The notes under the pieces: generated by a model
What the model saw: the letters and a program-made list of their open reading frames with translations, nothing else
What the model was told of the DNA's origin: nothing
Database searches by the model: none
Made by a program: the position numbers and the translations under genes
Part shown: one piece after another, positions 1 to 7,520 of the stretch
Position numbering within the stretch: position 1 is the first letter of the stretch
Layout of the letters: each line of letters starts with the position of its first letter
From: 34-65-8 sp964516135
Lineage (GTDB): Bacteria > Pseudomonadota > Alphaproteobacteria > Sphingomonadales > Sphingomonadaceae
Assembly (NCBI GenBank): GCA_964516135.1
Contig: CAZEWN010000005.1
Coordinates: 1-64,000 of the forward strand
Length of the DNA: 64,000 nt
Reading direction: 5' to 3'

Positions 1-1441
1 GCAGCTCGCCCACCGAACGCACGCGGCGGTTGCCGAGGTTGTCGATGTCGTCGACTTCGCCCTTGCCGTCCTTGAGGCCGACAAGCTCCTTCACCACCGC
101 GAGGATATCTTCCTTACGCAGCGTGGTCACGGTGTCTTCGGCATCGAGGCCGAGGCGCATGTTGAGCTTTACGCGGCCGACCGAGGACAGGTCATACCGC
201 TCGCCGTCGAAGAACAAGCCTTCGAACAGCGCCTCGGCGGTTTCCTTCGTCGGCGGCTCGCCCGGACGCATGACCTTGTAGATCGCCTCAAGGCCTTCGT
301 CACGGTTCTCGGCCTTGTCGACCTTAAGCGTGTTGCGGATCCACGGGCCGGTGTTGATGTGGTCGATATCGAGCAGCTCAAGCCGGTCCACGCCCGCCTT
401 GTCGAGCGCGTCGAGGTTTTCGGGGCTGACCTCGTCGCCGGCCTCGATCCAGATGCGGCCGGTCTTCTCGTCGATCAAGTCGTTGGCGGCATAGCGGCCG
501 AACACTTCTTCCGTCGGGATCAGCAGGTCGGTCAACCCATCCTTGCCTGCCTTGTTGGCGGCGCGGGGGCTGATCTTCTGGCCCGCGGGGAACACTTCCT
601 CGCCGGTCTTGGCATCGACCAGCGCGAACGCCGGCTTCTGATTACGCCAGGCTTCGGGGTTGTACGGCATCTTCCAGCCGCCTGCATCCTGCCCGCCCTT
701 GGCACCGACACGGTCCCAGGTAACGGTTTCGTAGAAATGGTGCAGGATCGCTTCACTGTCGAGGCCAAGGCCATAGAGCAGCGCGGTGACCGGCAGCTTG
801 CGCTTGCGGTCGATACGGACGTTGACGATGTCCTTGGCGTCGAACTCGAAATCGAGCCACGAACCGCGATAGGGGATCACGCGGGCGGCGAACAGCAGCT
901 TGCCCGACGAGTGCGTCTTGCCGCGATCATGGTCGAACAACACGCCCGGCGAACGGTGCATCTGGCTGACAATAACGCGTTCGGTCCCGTTGATGATGAA
1001 GGTGCCGTTGTCCGTCATCAGCGGCATGTCGCCCATGTAGACGTCCTGCTCCTTGATATCGAGCACGGAGCGGGTCTCGGTCTCGGCATCGACCTCGAAC
1101 ACGATCAGGCGCAGCGTCACCTTCATCGGCGCGGCATAGGTGATGCCGCGCTGGCGGCATTCGGTGGTGTCGTACTTGGGCGGCTCGAGCTCGTAATGCA
1201 CGAAGTCGAGCTCGGCAGTGCCGGCGAAATCGCGGATCGGGAAGACCGAGCGCAGCGTCTTTTCCAGGCCCGACACATAGCCGGTCGCCTTGTCCGAGCG
1301 CAGGAACTGTTCGTAGCTTTCGCGCTGCACCTCGATCAGGTTCGGCATCGCCACCGCTTCGTGGATGTCGCCGAAAATCTTGCGGATGCGCCGCTTGGCC
1401 GTGCCCGAAGCCTTCGGGGCTGCGCTCTTCGTTTTCGCCAT
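1..1441 (-). CDS. rpoB: RNA polymerase beta subunit, N-terminal part (cut by window edge)
   Basis: This is the first 480 or so residues of the beta subunit of the core RNA polymerase; the rest lies left of the window. The protein starts MAKTKSAAPKASG and then shows the RpoB N-terminus, with VQRESYEQFL, an ECRQRGITYAAPMKV segment and NGTERVIVSQMHRSPG followed by FDHDRGKTHSSGK. The start is the ATG at 1441; a purine stretch AAGAGGCGA lies about 10 bases upstream. In most bacteria rpoB follows rplL in the same operon. Here rplJ-rplL lie over 2 kb away on the opposite strand, so rpoB must have its own promoter in the 1442-1830 gap. Identity is certain from sequence. Confidence 0.98.
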   Translation of the reverse strand, partial: MAKTKSAAPKASGTAKRRIRKIFGDIHEAVAMPNLIEVQRESYEQFLRSDKATGYVSGLEKTLRSVFPIRDFAGTAELDFVHYELEPPKYDTTECRQRGITYAAPMKVTLRLIVFEVDAETETRSVLDIKEQDVYMGDMPLMTDNGTFIINGTERVIVSQMHRSPGVLFDHDRGKTHSSGKLLFAARVIPYRGSWLDFEFDAKDIVNVRIDRKRKLPVTALLYGLGLDSEAILHHFYETVTWDRVGAKGGQDAGGWKMPYNPEAWRNQKPAFALVDAKTGEEVFPAGQKISPRAANKAGKDGLTDLLIPTEEVFGRYAANDLIDEKTGRIWIEAGDEVSPENLDALDKAGVDRLELLDIDHINTGPWIRNTLKVDKAENRDEGLEAIYKVMRPGEPPTKETAEALFEGLFFDGERYDLSSVGRVKLNMRLGLDAEDTVTTLRKEDILAVVKELVGLKDGKGEVDDIDNLGNRRVRSVGEL

Positions 1442-1743
1442 GGAGGTGATTCGCCTCTTGTCAGGCCGGGACGTGCGCCCGGCGATCAGTGAAATGCCAC
1501 GTGCGGGTGCCAGCCCATCCAAGACGCGAACAGGCCGCATGCAGGCGCACCAATACCGGGGCCGCAGCAGCTGAACGAACGTCGCGATGTGGCAGTCGCC
1601 GCTTCCATCCCGTGCCGATCCCCGCGCATGAATCGGCCTTGCTCGAAGCGAGCGGTCGGCGGCCATCTAGTGGCGACGTGGCCTGCTGTCAACGGCAACG
1701 CGACCACCCCAACCCCCTGCCCCGTATCGCAAAACAACATCTT
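1442..1743. other. Gene-poor spacer upstream of rpoB
   Basis: About 300 bases between the divergent rpoB start and the leader of the small hydrophobic peptide operon. Open frames here on either strand have no family resemblance and no good ribosome-binding site. The region must contain the rpoB promoter because rplL is not upstream, but I could not pick out a convincing -35/-10 pair on the minus strand. Confidence 0.4.
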
Positions 1744-1800
1744 CCATATTGCTTTTCAATATTATTGATTGACAATATGGGCGACTCGGATGTATTGATT
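1744..1800 (+). promoter_or_regulatory. Putative promoter and operator of the DUF2975/XRE operon
   Basis: An AT-rich island in a GC-rich setting. It has an inverted repeat CCATATTG (1744-1751) and CAATATGG (1773-1780) with a 21-base spacer, a second CAATAT copy at 1757-1762, and TATTGATT twice (1763-1770 and 1793-1800). TTGACA at 1769-1774 matches a -35 box perfectly; TATTGA at 1793-1798, 18 bases on, could be the -10. The dyad overlaps the -35, as expected for repression by the XRE regulator encoded at the end of the operon. Boxes and repeats are seen; autoregulation is inferred. Confidence 0.5.
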
Positions 1801-1830
1801 ATCGATATCGACATGCAAGGAGATCGATAA

Positions 1831-1959
1831 ATGTTCACCACCCGTCCAAATCTTTTCGCCGCCCTGTTCGCCCTCTTGCTCACTGCCACGGTGTTCCAGC
1901 AGGCGATCACTGTCCCACCAGCGACCACCGTGAATATCGGTGGTTTTTCGATCGCCTGA
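1831..1959 (+). CDS. 42-residue hydrophobic small protein
   Basis: A short reading frame starting MFTTRPNLFAALFAL and ending GGFSIA. It has a strong ribosome-binding site AAGGAGA (1818-1824), 6 bases before the ATG. Residues 8-27 form one hydrophobic segment, a membrane anchor or secretion signal, followed by a short polar tail. It sits 33 bases before the DUF2975 gene on the same strand and behind the same promoter, so it is probably cotranscribed. I do not recognise a named family. The RBS, position and composition argue for a real gene. Confidence 0.6.
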   Translation: MFTTRPNLFAALFALLLTATVFQQAITVPPATTVNIGGFSIA

Positions 1960-1992
1960 CCGGCGCCTCAATTATCCAAGGGGTAGGATAAC

Positions 1993-2538
1993 ATGAGTGT
2001 ATCCAAACGCGATCCATTGCTGACCGGCGCCAAGTTGCTGCTGATGTTCTTTATCGGGATACTCGGTTTTGCCGTCGTCGCCACCGCGGTTGGCGCGCCA
2101 CTGGTCCTGATCGTCCAGGACCGTGTGGTGGCCGAGCTGGCGGCCGAGGGGCTGACCAATACAGTCGATGCGATACCGGTCGCGGCCTTTGTTCTGATAA
2201 GCGTGTCCGCGTTGCTGTCGCTCGCGGTCTGGTTCCTGGTTACATTGTTGCGGATCGTGCGCAGCGTCGGCGAGGGTGATCCGTTCGCCCCCATTAACGC
2301 CCGGCGGCTTGCCCGAATGGGCTGGATCGCATTGGGTGGCCAATGCCTGGCGGTGCCGATCGGTGCGGCGGTCATTTATCTGGCAAACAACATCAGCGAC
2401 GAACGGGGCGCGGTGGATGCGAATGTCGACATGGGCTTCTCGGGCTCGGGAATCCTGCTGGTGCTAATCCTGTTCATTCTGGCGCGCGTGTTCCGGCACG
2501 GGGCGGCGATGCGCGACGATCTGGAAGGGACCGTATGA
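1993..2538 (+). CDS. DUF2975 domain integral membrane protein
   Basis: A 181-residue protein with four predicted membrane segments, roughly residues 12-38, 60-85, 105-130 and 150-170. The polar loop RIVRSVGEGDPFAPINARRL after the second segment is the typical DUF2975 signature. Proteins of this family are usually encoded beside a small XRE/YozG-type regulator, as here: the stop overlaps the downstream start in an ATGA (2535-2538), suggesting translational coupling. The biochemical role of DUF2975 is unknown. Family assignment rests on the loop pattern, topology and neighbour. Confidence 0.85.
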   Translation: MSVSKRDPLLTGAKLLLMFFIGILGFAVVATAVGAPLVLIVQDRVVAELAAEGLTNTVDAIPVAAFVLISVSALLSLAVWFLVTLLRIVRSVGEGDPFAPINARRLARMGWIALGGQCLAVPIGAAVIYLANNISDERGAVDANVDMGFSGSGILLVLILFILARVFRHGAAMRDDLEGTV

Positions 2539-2762
2539 TGCCGGCTGAAGAAGGAGCGAACATTGTCGTCAGGCTCGACGATCTTCTCCACGCCCGGCGG
2601 ATGACGCTGACCGAACTGGCCGAGCGCGTCGGCCTCACGCTCGCAAACCTGTCAATCCTCAAGACCGGCAAGGCCAAGGCCATTCGATTTTCCACGCTCG
2701 AAGCAATCTGCCGCGAGCTGGGCTGCCAACCGGGCGATCTACTGAGTTACCGTCCGGACTGA
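2535..2762 (+). CDS. XRE/YozG-type helix-turn-helix regulator
   Basis: A 75-residue DNA-binding protein made almost entirely of one helix-turn-helix domain: LDDLLHARRMTLTELAERVG, then LTLANLSILKTGKAKAIRFS and TLEAICRELGCQPGDLLSY. It probably controls its own operon through the dyad at 1744-1780. I took the ATG at 2535, which overlaps the DUF2975 stop. A stronger site, AAGGAG at 2551-2556, sits 5 bases before an ATT codon (2562) where the conserved IVVRLD segment begins. A shorter product from a non-canonical start is therefore possible. Confidence 0.88.
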   Translation: MMPAEEGANIVVRLDDLLHARRMTLTELAERVGLTLANLSILKTGKAKAIRFSTLEAICRELGCQPGDLLSYRPD

Positions 2763-2805
2763 TGCTGGGCCGGGAGCGCGTGCGGGGCGCTTCCGGTCGG
2801 CCCTG

Positions 2806-2877
2806 TCAGAACAAAAATGCGACTAGGACCAGAATAAGGATTAAGGTGCCCAAGCCGATAACCACGGGACGGCCCAT
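2806..2877 (-). CDS. 23-residue single-pass membrane microprotein (candidate)
   Basis: The frame MGRPVVIGLGTLILILVLVA plus three more residues (FLF) is preceded by a very good ribosome-binding site, GGGGAG (complement of 2885-2890), 7 bases from the ATG. After a four-residue N-terminus the whole product is one hydrophobic helix. It is convergent with the XRE gene and diverges from the lipoprotein gene at 3035. It is too short for standard gene callers. The RBS and uniform hydrophobicity support translation; no function can be assigned. Confidence 0.5.
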   Translation of the reverse strand: MGRPVVIGLGTLILILVLVAFLF

Positions 2878-3034
2878 CTGCATTCTCCCCGGCGCTCCAT
2901 GCGCCTGGTTCGATAGCGCGCGTGCTCCGGCAAAGTTCCCTCGCGACCATACATTACCGGCGGATTGTGAGGCTTGTTCAGGAACCTAATCGGAATGTGG
3001 CGATTTTACGGCAACGCTTCGCAGGAGAAATTCG

Positions 3035-3373
3035 ATGAAGAAGATTGCCTTTGTTGCCGCCGCGGCCCCGCTGGCCCTCGCTCTCGCCGCATGCGGTGAA
3101 ACCAATACCGATGAAACCGCGATGACCGGAGATGACACCACGATGAGCGGCGAAGTGCCGATGGGCGATGCGATGTCCGATCCGGCCATGCCCGCCGATC
3201 CGGCCGCCGCCCGACCGGGCGAAACCAACGCGCAAACTGTCGACCGGCTCGACGAAAGTGCGGAGAATCTCGAAGAACGCGCTGATCGGGTCGAGCCGAC
3301 CAACGAAGCTGAAGCCGACCGGCTGGAAGCCGAGGCCGAACGCCTTCAGAGCGAACGCGACCGCCGCGACTGA
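3035..3373 (+). CDS. Small acidic lipoprotein
   Basis: A 112-residue protein with a lipoprotein signal peptide MKKIAFVAAAAPLALALAAC; the lipobox LAAC predicts lipidation at Cys20. The mature part is an Asp/Glu/Met/Thr-rich, probably disordered stretch (about 21-75), then a heptad-like charged helix with LDESAENLEERADRVE and EAEAERLQSE (about 75-110) that could form a coiled coil. GCAGGAG lies about 7 bases before the ATG. It resembles the lipoprotein at 18078-18362 in size and signal type. Function unknown. Confidence 0.8.
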   Translation: MKKIAFVAAAAPLALALAACGETNTDETAMTGDDTTMSGEVPMGDAMSDPAMPADPAAARPGETNAQTVDRLDESAENLEERADRVEPTNEAEADRLEAEAERLQSERDRRD

Positions 3374-3392
3374 TCTCGGTAGACATCGCGGC

Positions 3393-3443
3393 TTGACCGC
3401 CTGCTCTACTGTGCTAGAGGCCCGCTCCGACCGGCGGGCCTCT
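3393..3443 (+). promoter_or_regulatory. Possible rplJL promoter with an immediately following hairpin
   Basis: TTGACC at 3393-3398 is followed by GCTAGA near 3413-3418, resembling the strong promoters of ribosomal operons, although the spacing is short. A perfect 9-bp hairpin follows: GAGGCCCGC (3417-3425) with GCGGGCCTC (3434-3442), then TTTGCTT. It could terminate transcription from the upstream lipoprotein gene, or act as an attenuator or RNA-level control element at the start of the rplJL leader. The hairpin is certain; its role is not. Confidence 0.45.
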
Positions 3444-3684
3444 TTGCTTATGCCCTCCGCGTCGTCCGTCCGAGACAGTTGGTGGCCGGGATCTGCCCGG
3501 CCTTAATTTCCAGCCTAGACGGGGAAAAGAGATTTCGCGGGCGGCTCCGGCCCTCCGCTCCATGCACGTCAGCCGTGCCTCCTTCCCCATCGATGGACCT
3601 TGCCCGTGCCGATCCCCGGCATGGCCAAACGTAGCCGGTCGCGCGGGGAGCCATTCCTTCGCGGCTAACATGAAGGAGTATGGC
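3444..3684 (+). other. Leader region of rplJ-rplL
   Basis: About 240 bases with no gene. In other bacteria the L10 protein represses its own messenger by binding a structured leader before rplJ, and a leader of this length is compatible with that. I could not recognise the consensus L10 leader by eye. AAGGAG at 3673-3678 sets the rplJ start. Confidence 0.35.
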
Positions 3685-4200
3685 ATGGATCGTTCGCAGA
3701 AAGCCGATTCGGTCGCCCAGCTCAACGCGGTCTTCAACGAGGTTGGCGTGGTGGTTGTCACCCGCAATCTCGGCCTGACGGTGGCCCAGTCCACCGCGCT
3801 GCGCGGGAAGATGCGTGATGCAGGAGCGTCCTACAAGGTTGCGAAGAACCGCCTTGCCGCGCTTGCCCTGAAGGACACCAAGTACGAAGGCCTGGAGGAA
3901 TACCTCACTGGCCCGACCGCCCTCGCCTACTCGACCGATCCGGTCGCGGCGGCGAAGGCTGCGGTGGAATTCGCCAAGACCAACGACAAGCTTGAAATCG
4001 TCGGTGGCTCCATGGGCGGGCAGATGCTCGACGAAGCCGGGATCAAGGCACTTGCCTCGATGCCCTCGCTCGACGAGCTGCGCGCAAAGCTGGTGGGCCT
4101 CGTCAACGCCCCGGCGACCAAGATCGCCCAGGTCGTCAACGCACCCGCTGCCAAGCTCGCCCGCGTCTTCGGGGCCTATGCGGCCAAGGATGCGGCGTAA
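3685..4200 (+). CDS. rplJ: 50S ribosomal protein L10
   Basis: A 171-residue L10 that forms the base of the ribosomal L7/L12 stalk. The sequence shows the L10 N-terminus MDRSQKADSVAQLNAVF, the RNA-binding KVAKNRLAALAL segment (about 52-63), and a C-terminal Ala-rich helix ending FGAYAAKDAA that binds L12 dimers. I chose the ATG at 3685, 6 bases after AAGGAG; an in-frame ATG at 3670 lies before that RBS. rplL follows after 66 bases. Unusually, rpoB does not follow rplL. Confidence 0.97.
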   Translation: MDRSQKADSVAQLNAVFNEVGVVVVTRNLGLTVAQSTALRGKMRDAGASYKVAKNRLAALALKDTKYEGLEEYLTGPTALAYSTDPVAAAKAAVEFAKTNDKLEIVGGSMGGQMLDEAGIKALASMPSLDELRAKLVGLVNAPATKIAQVVNAPAAKLARVFGAYAAKDAA

Positions 4201-4266
4201 GCGGTTTTTCCCTGTTCAGACAAATCAATGGGGCATCCCGCCCCACCCAATTTTGGAGTGTAGATC

Positions 4267-4644
4267 ATGGCCGATATCGCCAAGCTCGTTGAAGAACTTT
4301 CGAAGCTGACCGTCCTCGAGGCGGCCGAACTCGCTAAGGCGCTGGAAGAAGAGTGGGGCGTCAGCGCCGCCGCTGCCGTCGCCGTTGCCGCTGCTCCCGC
4401 CGGTGATGCCGGTGGCGCTGCCGCCGAAGAGAAGACCGAGTTCGACGTGATCCTCACCGGCGACGGTGGCAAGAAGATCCAGGTCATCAAGGAAGTCCGC
4501 GCCATCACCGGCCTGGGCCTGACCGAAGCCAAGACCCTCGTGGAATCGGCTCCGAAGGCGCTCAAGGAAGGCGTGAACAAGGCGGAAGCCGAAGAAATCA
4601 AGAAGAAGATCGAGGAAGCCGGCGGCACCGTCGAGCTGAAGTAA
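4267..4644 (+). CDS. rplL: 50S ribosomal protein L7/L12
   Basis: A 125-residue stalk protein that recruits GTPase translation factors to the ribosome. It has the N-terminal dimerisation domain (ADIAKLVEELSKLTVLEAAE, about 2-21 onward), an Ala/Gly-rich hinge (about 36-55) and the globular C-terminal domain with EKTEFDVILTGDGGKKIQVIK and GLGLTEAKTLVE. Its length is typical. It is cotranscribed with rplJ and followed by a strong terminator at 4674-4701, so the transcript ends before the catalase gene. Confidence 0.98.
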   Translation: MADIAKLVEELSKLTVLEAAELAKALEEEWGVSAAAAVAVAAAPAGDAGGAAAEEKTEFDVILTGDGGKKIQVIKEVRAITGLGLTEAKTLVESAPKALKEGVNKAEAEEIKKKIEEAGGTVELK

Positions 4645-4673
4645 GCCTCGGTCTCTTTCGAGAGACAAGCGAA

Positions 4674-4701
4674 GGGCGGTGCCGCAAGGCGCCGCCCTTT
4701 T
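4674..4701 (+). terminator. Rho-independent terminator of rplJL
   Basis: GGGCGGTGCC (4674-4683), loop GCAA, GGCGCCGCCC (4688-4697), then TTTT. The 10-bp stem has one G-T wobble. It lies 30 bases after the rplL stop. Confidence 0.9.
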
Positions 4702-4795
4702 CGTTTGCGCGGGACCAATTCAGCGTTTTCATTCGGAAACAATCGCATGGGTGCCCGTTCGGCTATCACCCCCCCGAACGAACAAGGATTGGCCG

Positions 4796-6889
4796 ATGGC
4801 GCAGCAGCAGCACGATAACCGCAACCCCGGGACCGGTGGCGAGACCCACCAGCAGGCGGGCGACGATACGCCGCGGCTGACCACCAACCATGGCGTACCG
4901 ATCGCGGACAACCAGAACCATCTGAAGGCCCATGCGCGTGGACCGGCACTGCTGGAGGATATGATCTTCCGCGAGAAGATGAACCACTTCGATCACGAGC
5001 GCATTCCGGAACGGATCGTCCACGCGCGCGGCACCGGGGTCCATGGCTATTTCGAACTGACCGAAAGCCTGGCTGATTACACCACTGCCCGCATCCTGAC
5101 CGAGGTGGGCGAGCGGACCGAGGTCTTCACCCGCTTCTCGACCGTGGCGGGCAGCAAGGGATCGACCGATACCCCGCGTGACGTGCGCGGCTTCGCGGTC
5201 AAGTTCTACACCAAGGATGGCAACTGGGATCTCGTTGGCAACAACGTGCCGGTGTTCTTCATCCAGGATGCGATGAAGTTTCCCGACCTGGTCCATTCGG
5301 TGAAGCCCGAGGCCGATCGCGGCTTTCCCCAGGCAACCGCGGCGCACGACACGTTCTGGGATTTCGTTTCGCTGATGCCGGAATCCACGCATATGCTGAT
5401 GTGGGCGATGTCCGACCGAACCTTGCCGCGCTCCTTCCGCACGATGGAGGGGTTCGGCGTCCATACGTTTCGCCTGGTCGATGCCGAGGGCAAATCCACC
5501 TTCGTCAAATATCACTGGAAACCGCGCCTTGGCCTCCAGTCCACGGTGTGGGATGAAACGGTCAAGATCGCCGGCGCCGACAGCGACTATCAACGGCGTG
5601 ACATGTATGATGCGATCGCGCGCGGCGACTTTCCCGAATGGGATCTGGGCGTGCAGCTGTTCGACCAGGAAACCGCCGACAGTCTGCCATTCGACCATCT
5701 CGACGCGACCAAGATCATTCCGGAAGAGCTTGTACACGTGCGGATCATCGGTCGTATGGTCCTGGATCGATACCCCGACAATTTCTTCGCCGAAACCGAG
5801 CAGGTGGCATTTTGCCCCAGCCATCTGGTGCCGGGCATGGATTTCAGCAACGATCCGTTGCTCCAGGGGCGCCTGTTCTCTTACCTCGATACTCAGCTCA
5901 GTCGGCTTGGGAGCACCAATTTCCATCAACTCCCGACCAACCGGGCGAAGGGCGTGGAAGCCAGCGGCGGTTGCCCCTTCAACAATTTCCAGCGGGACGG
6001 GCACATGCAGATGAACGTGCCGAAGGGGCGCGCCAATTACGAGCCCAACAGCCTGGCGCTAGGCGGCGAGGAAGGCGGACCGCGCGAGGACCCGGCACGC
6101 GGATTCACAAGTTTCCGCGAACCGATGGAGGATGGGCCCAAGAGCCGGATCCGCCCTGAAAGCTTCGCGGACCATTACAGCCAGGCGCGGCAGTTCTGGC
6201 GATCAATGCATCCAGCGGAACAATCGCACATTGTTGCCGCCTTCACGTTCGAGCTGTCGAAATGCAGCTTCGCGCATGTCCAGAAGCGGATGATTGCCAA
6301 TCTTCGCAACGTCGATGAGGATTTGGCCACGCGCGTGGCCAAGGCAATGAACGTGGACCTGCCGGATGCCACTCCGGCCTTCGCGCCCGTCCAGGATTTT
6401 CCCGAATCGCCGCCGCTGCGGATCATTGGAAACATGAAGAAAACGCTCGAGGGTCGCCTGGTTGGTGTCCTTATCGACGACGGCAGCGACGCCGCGACAT
6501 TCGAAGGGGTACAGAAGGCAGTTGGCGAAGCGGGTGGCCATTGCTTCGTCATCGCACCGAAGATTGGCGGTGCAACGCTGTCCGATGGGACCAGTCACAA
6601 GGCCGATGGGCAGCTCGCCGGGTCGCCATCGGTGCTCTACGATGCAGTTGCCATCGTGTTGAACAGCGATGCGGCCAAGCGCTTGGCCGGCCAAGCCGCA
6701 GCGGTGCAGTTCGTTACCGATGCTTACGGCCATCTCAAGGCGATTGGCCACGACAAGGGTGCCGCAGCGTTGATCGATCGCGCAGGGATCTCTTCCGACG
6801 AAGGCGTCACCGATCTCGATGACGCTTTCATCGAAGCCGCCAAGACCCGGTTTTTCAGCCGAGAGGAGAAAGTCCGGCCGACGCCATGA
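4796..6889 (+). CDS. katE: Large-subunit (HPII-type) monofunctional catalase
   Basis: A 697-residue heme catalase that breaks hydrogen peroxide into water and oxygen. Catalytic His76 lies in RIVHARGTGVHGYFE, the distal Asn in NWDLVGNNVPVFFIQD (about 149/150), and the proximal heme ligand Tyr363 in RLFSYLDTQ. After the catalase core (to about 560) there is a flavodoxin/DJ-1-like C-terminal domain starting RLVGVLIDDGSDAATF, which marks the large clade II form. The start is the ATG at 4796 with AAGGA upstream; longer frames run through the rplL terminator and are not credible. It has its own transcription unit. Confidence 0.96.
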   Translation: MAQQQHDNRNPGTGGETHQQAGDDTPRLTTNHGVPIADNQNHLKAHARGPALLEDMIFREKMNHFDHERIPERIVHARGTGVHGYFELTESLADYTTARILTEVGERTEVFTRFSTVAGSKGSTDTPRDVRGFAVKFYTKDGNWDLVGNNVPVFFIQDAMKFPDLVHSVKPEADRGFPQATAAHDTFWDFVSLMPESTHMLMWAMSDRTLPRSFRTMEGFGVHTFRLVDAEGKSTFVKYHWKPRLGLQSTVWDETVKIAGADSDYQRRDMYDAIARGDFPEWDLGVQLFDQETADSLPFDHLDATKIIPEELVHVRIIGRMVLDRYPDNFFAETEQVAFCPSHLVPGMDFSNDPLLQGRLFSYLDTQLSRLGSTNFHQLPTNRAKGVEASGGCPFNNFQRDGHMQMNVPKGRANYEPNSLALGGEEGGPREDPARGFTSFREPMEDGPKSRIRPESFADHYSQARQFWRSMHPAEQSHIVAAFTFELSKCSFAHVQKRMIANLRNVDEDLATRVAKAMNVDLPDATPAFAPVQDFPESPPLRIIGNMKKTLEGRLVGVLIDDGSDAATFEGVQKAVGEAGGHCFVIAPKIGGATLSDGTSHKADGQLAGSPSVLYDAVAIVLNSDAAKRLAGQAAAVQFVTDAYGHLKAIGHDKGAAALIDRAGISSDEGVTDLDDAFIEAAKTRFFSREEKVRPTP

Positions 6890-6898
6890 GACGCGCCG

Positions 6899-7300
6899 CT
6901 ACTTGTCTTTGAGAAACGCGATCAAGGTGGCACGTTCGGCGGGGTCGGCAATCCCGGCGAACGCCATCTTGGTGCCGGGCACGACAGCGCGTGGATTTTC
7001 CAGGAAGGCGTCAAGCGTGGCATCGTCCCATACGATGTCGGTTTCGCGCAGGGCAGTGCTGTAGGCAAATGTGGCTTCCTGCGCCGCGGGCTGTCCGGAG
7101 ATGCCCGCCAGCGTGGGTCCGATCCCGTTGCGCCCTGGGGCCAGTGCATGGCACGCGGAACATTTAGCCCAGGCCTCGGGTGCAGCCACGACCGTTTCCG
7201 ACGCCCCGGTCGCCGCGCTGGAGTTGGCGGGTGCATCCGCCTCCCCACAAGCGGCCAAGGTGCCAAACAGACCGAAGAGCAACAATAAGCGACTTCGCAT
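6899..7300 (-). CDS. Lipoprotein class I cytochrome c
   Basis: A 133-residue membrane-anchored electron carrier. It has a lipoprotein signal with lipobox LAAC (Cys18), an Ala/Ser-rich linker, the heme-binding site CSACH (Cys47 to His51), and the methionine heme ligand in VPGTKMAFAG, typical of cytochrome c2/mitochondrial-type domains. I chose the ATG at 7300, about 9 bases after AAGGA; an ATG at 7309 directly abuts that site. It is convergent with katE with only 9 bases between the stops. The redox partner is not evident from the neighbours. Confidence 0.9.
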   Translation of the reverse strand: MRSRLLLLFGLFGTLAACGEADAPANSSAATGASETVVAAPEAWAKCSACHALAPGRNGIGPTLAGISGQPAAQEATFAYSTALRETDIVWDDATLDAFLENPRAVVPGTKMAFAGIADPAERATLIAFLKDK

Positions 7301-7520
7301 TACGAGCATTCCTTGTTTGCAAACACTCCGCCGGACGTACGGCGGACTGCGCCGAGCACCGCGCGGCCTGCGTCGCCACGGCACTTTCGCAAATGGCCCT
7401 AATCGAGCCAGGCGGAAATGGGCAAGCCGTGGTCGAATTGTCGCAGAAGGCTTTTATCAGCTCGCCGCATGAAAAATGCGCTTGGGCGCGCTTCGCCCCT
7501 CGCCTATCCGGGCCGGCTTT

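Noticed and set aside
359..1492. Plus-strand frame antisense to rpoB
   Set aside because: It lies opposite an unmistakable rpoB; a composition artefact.
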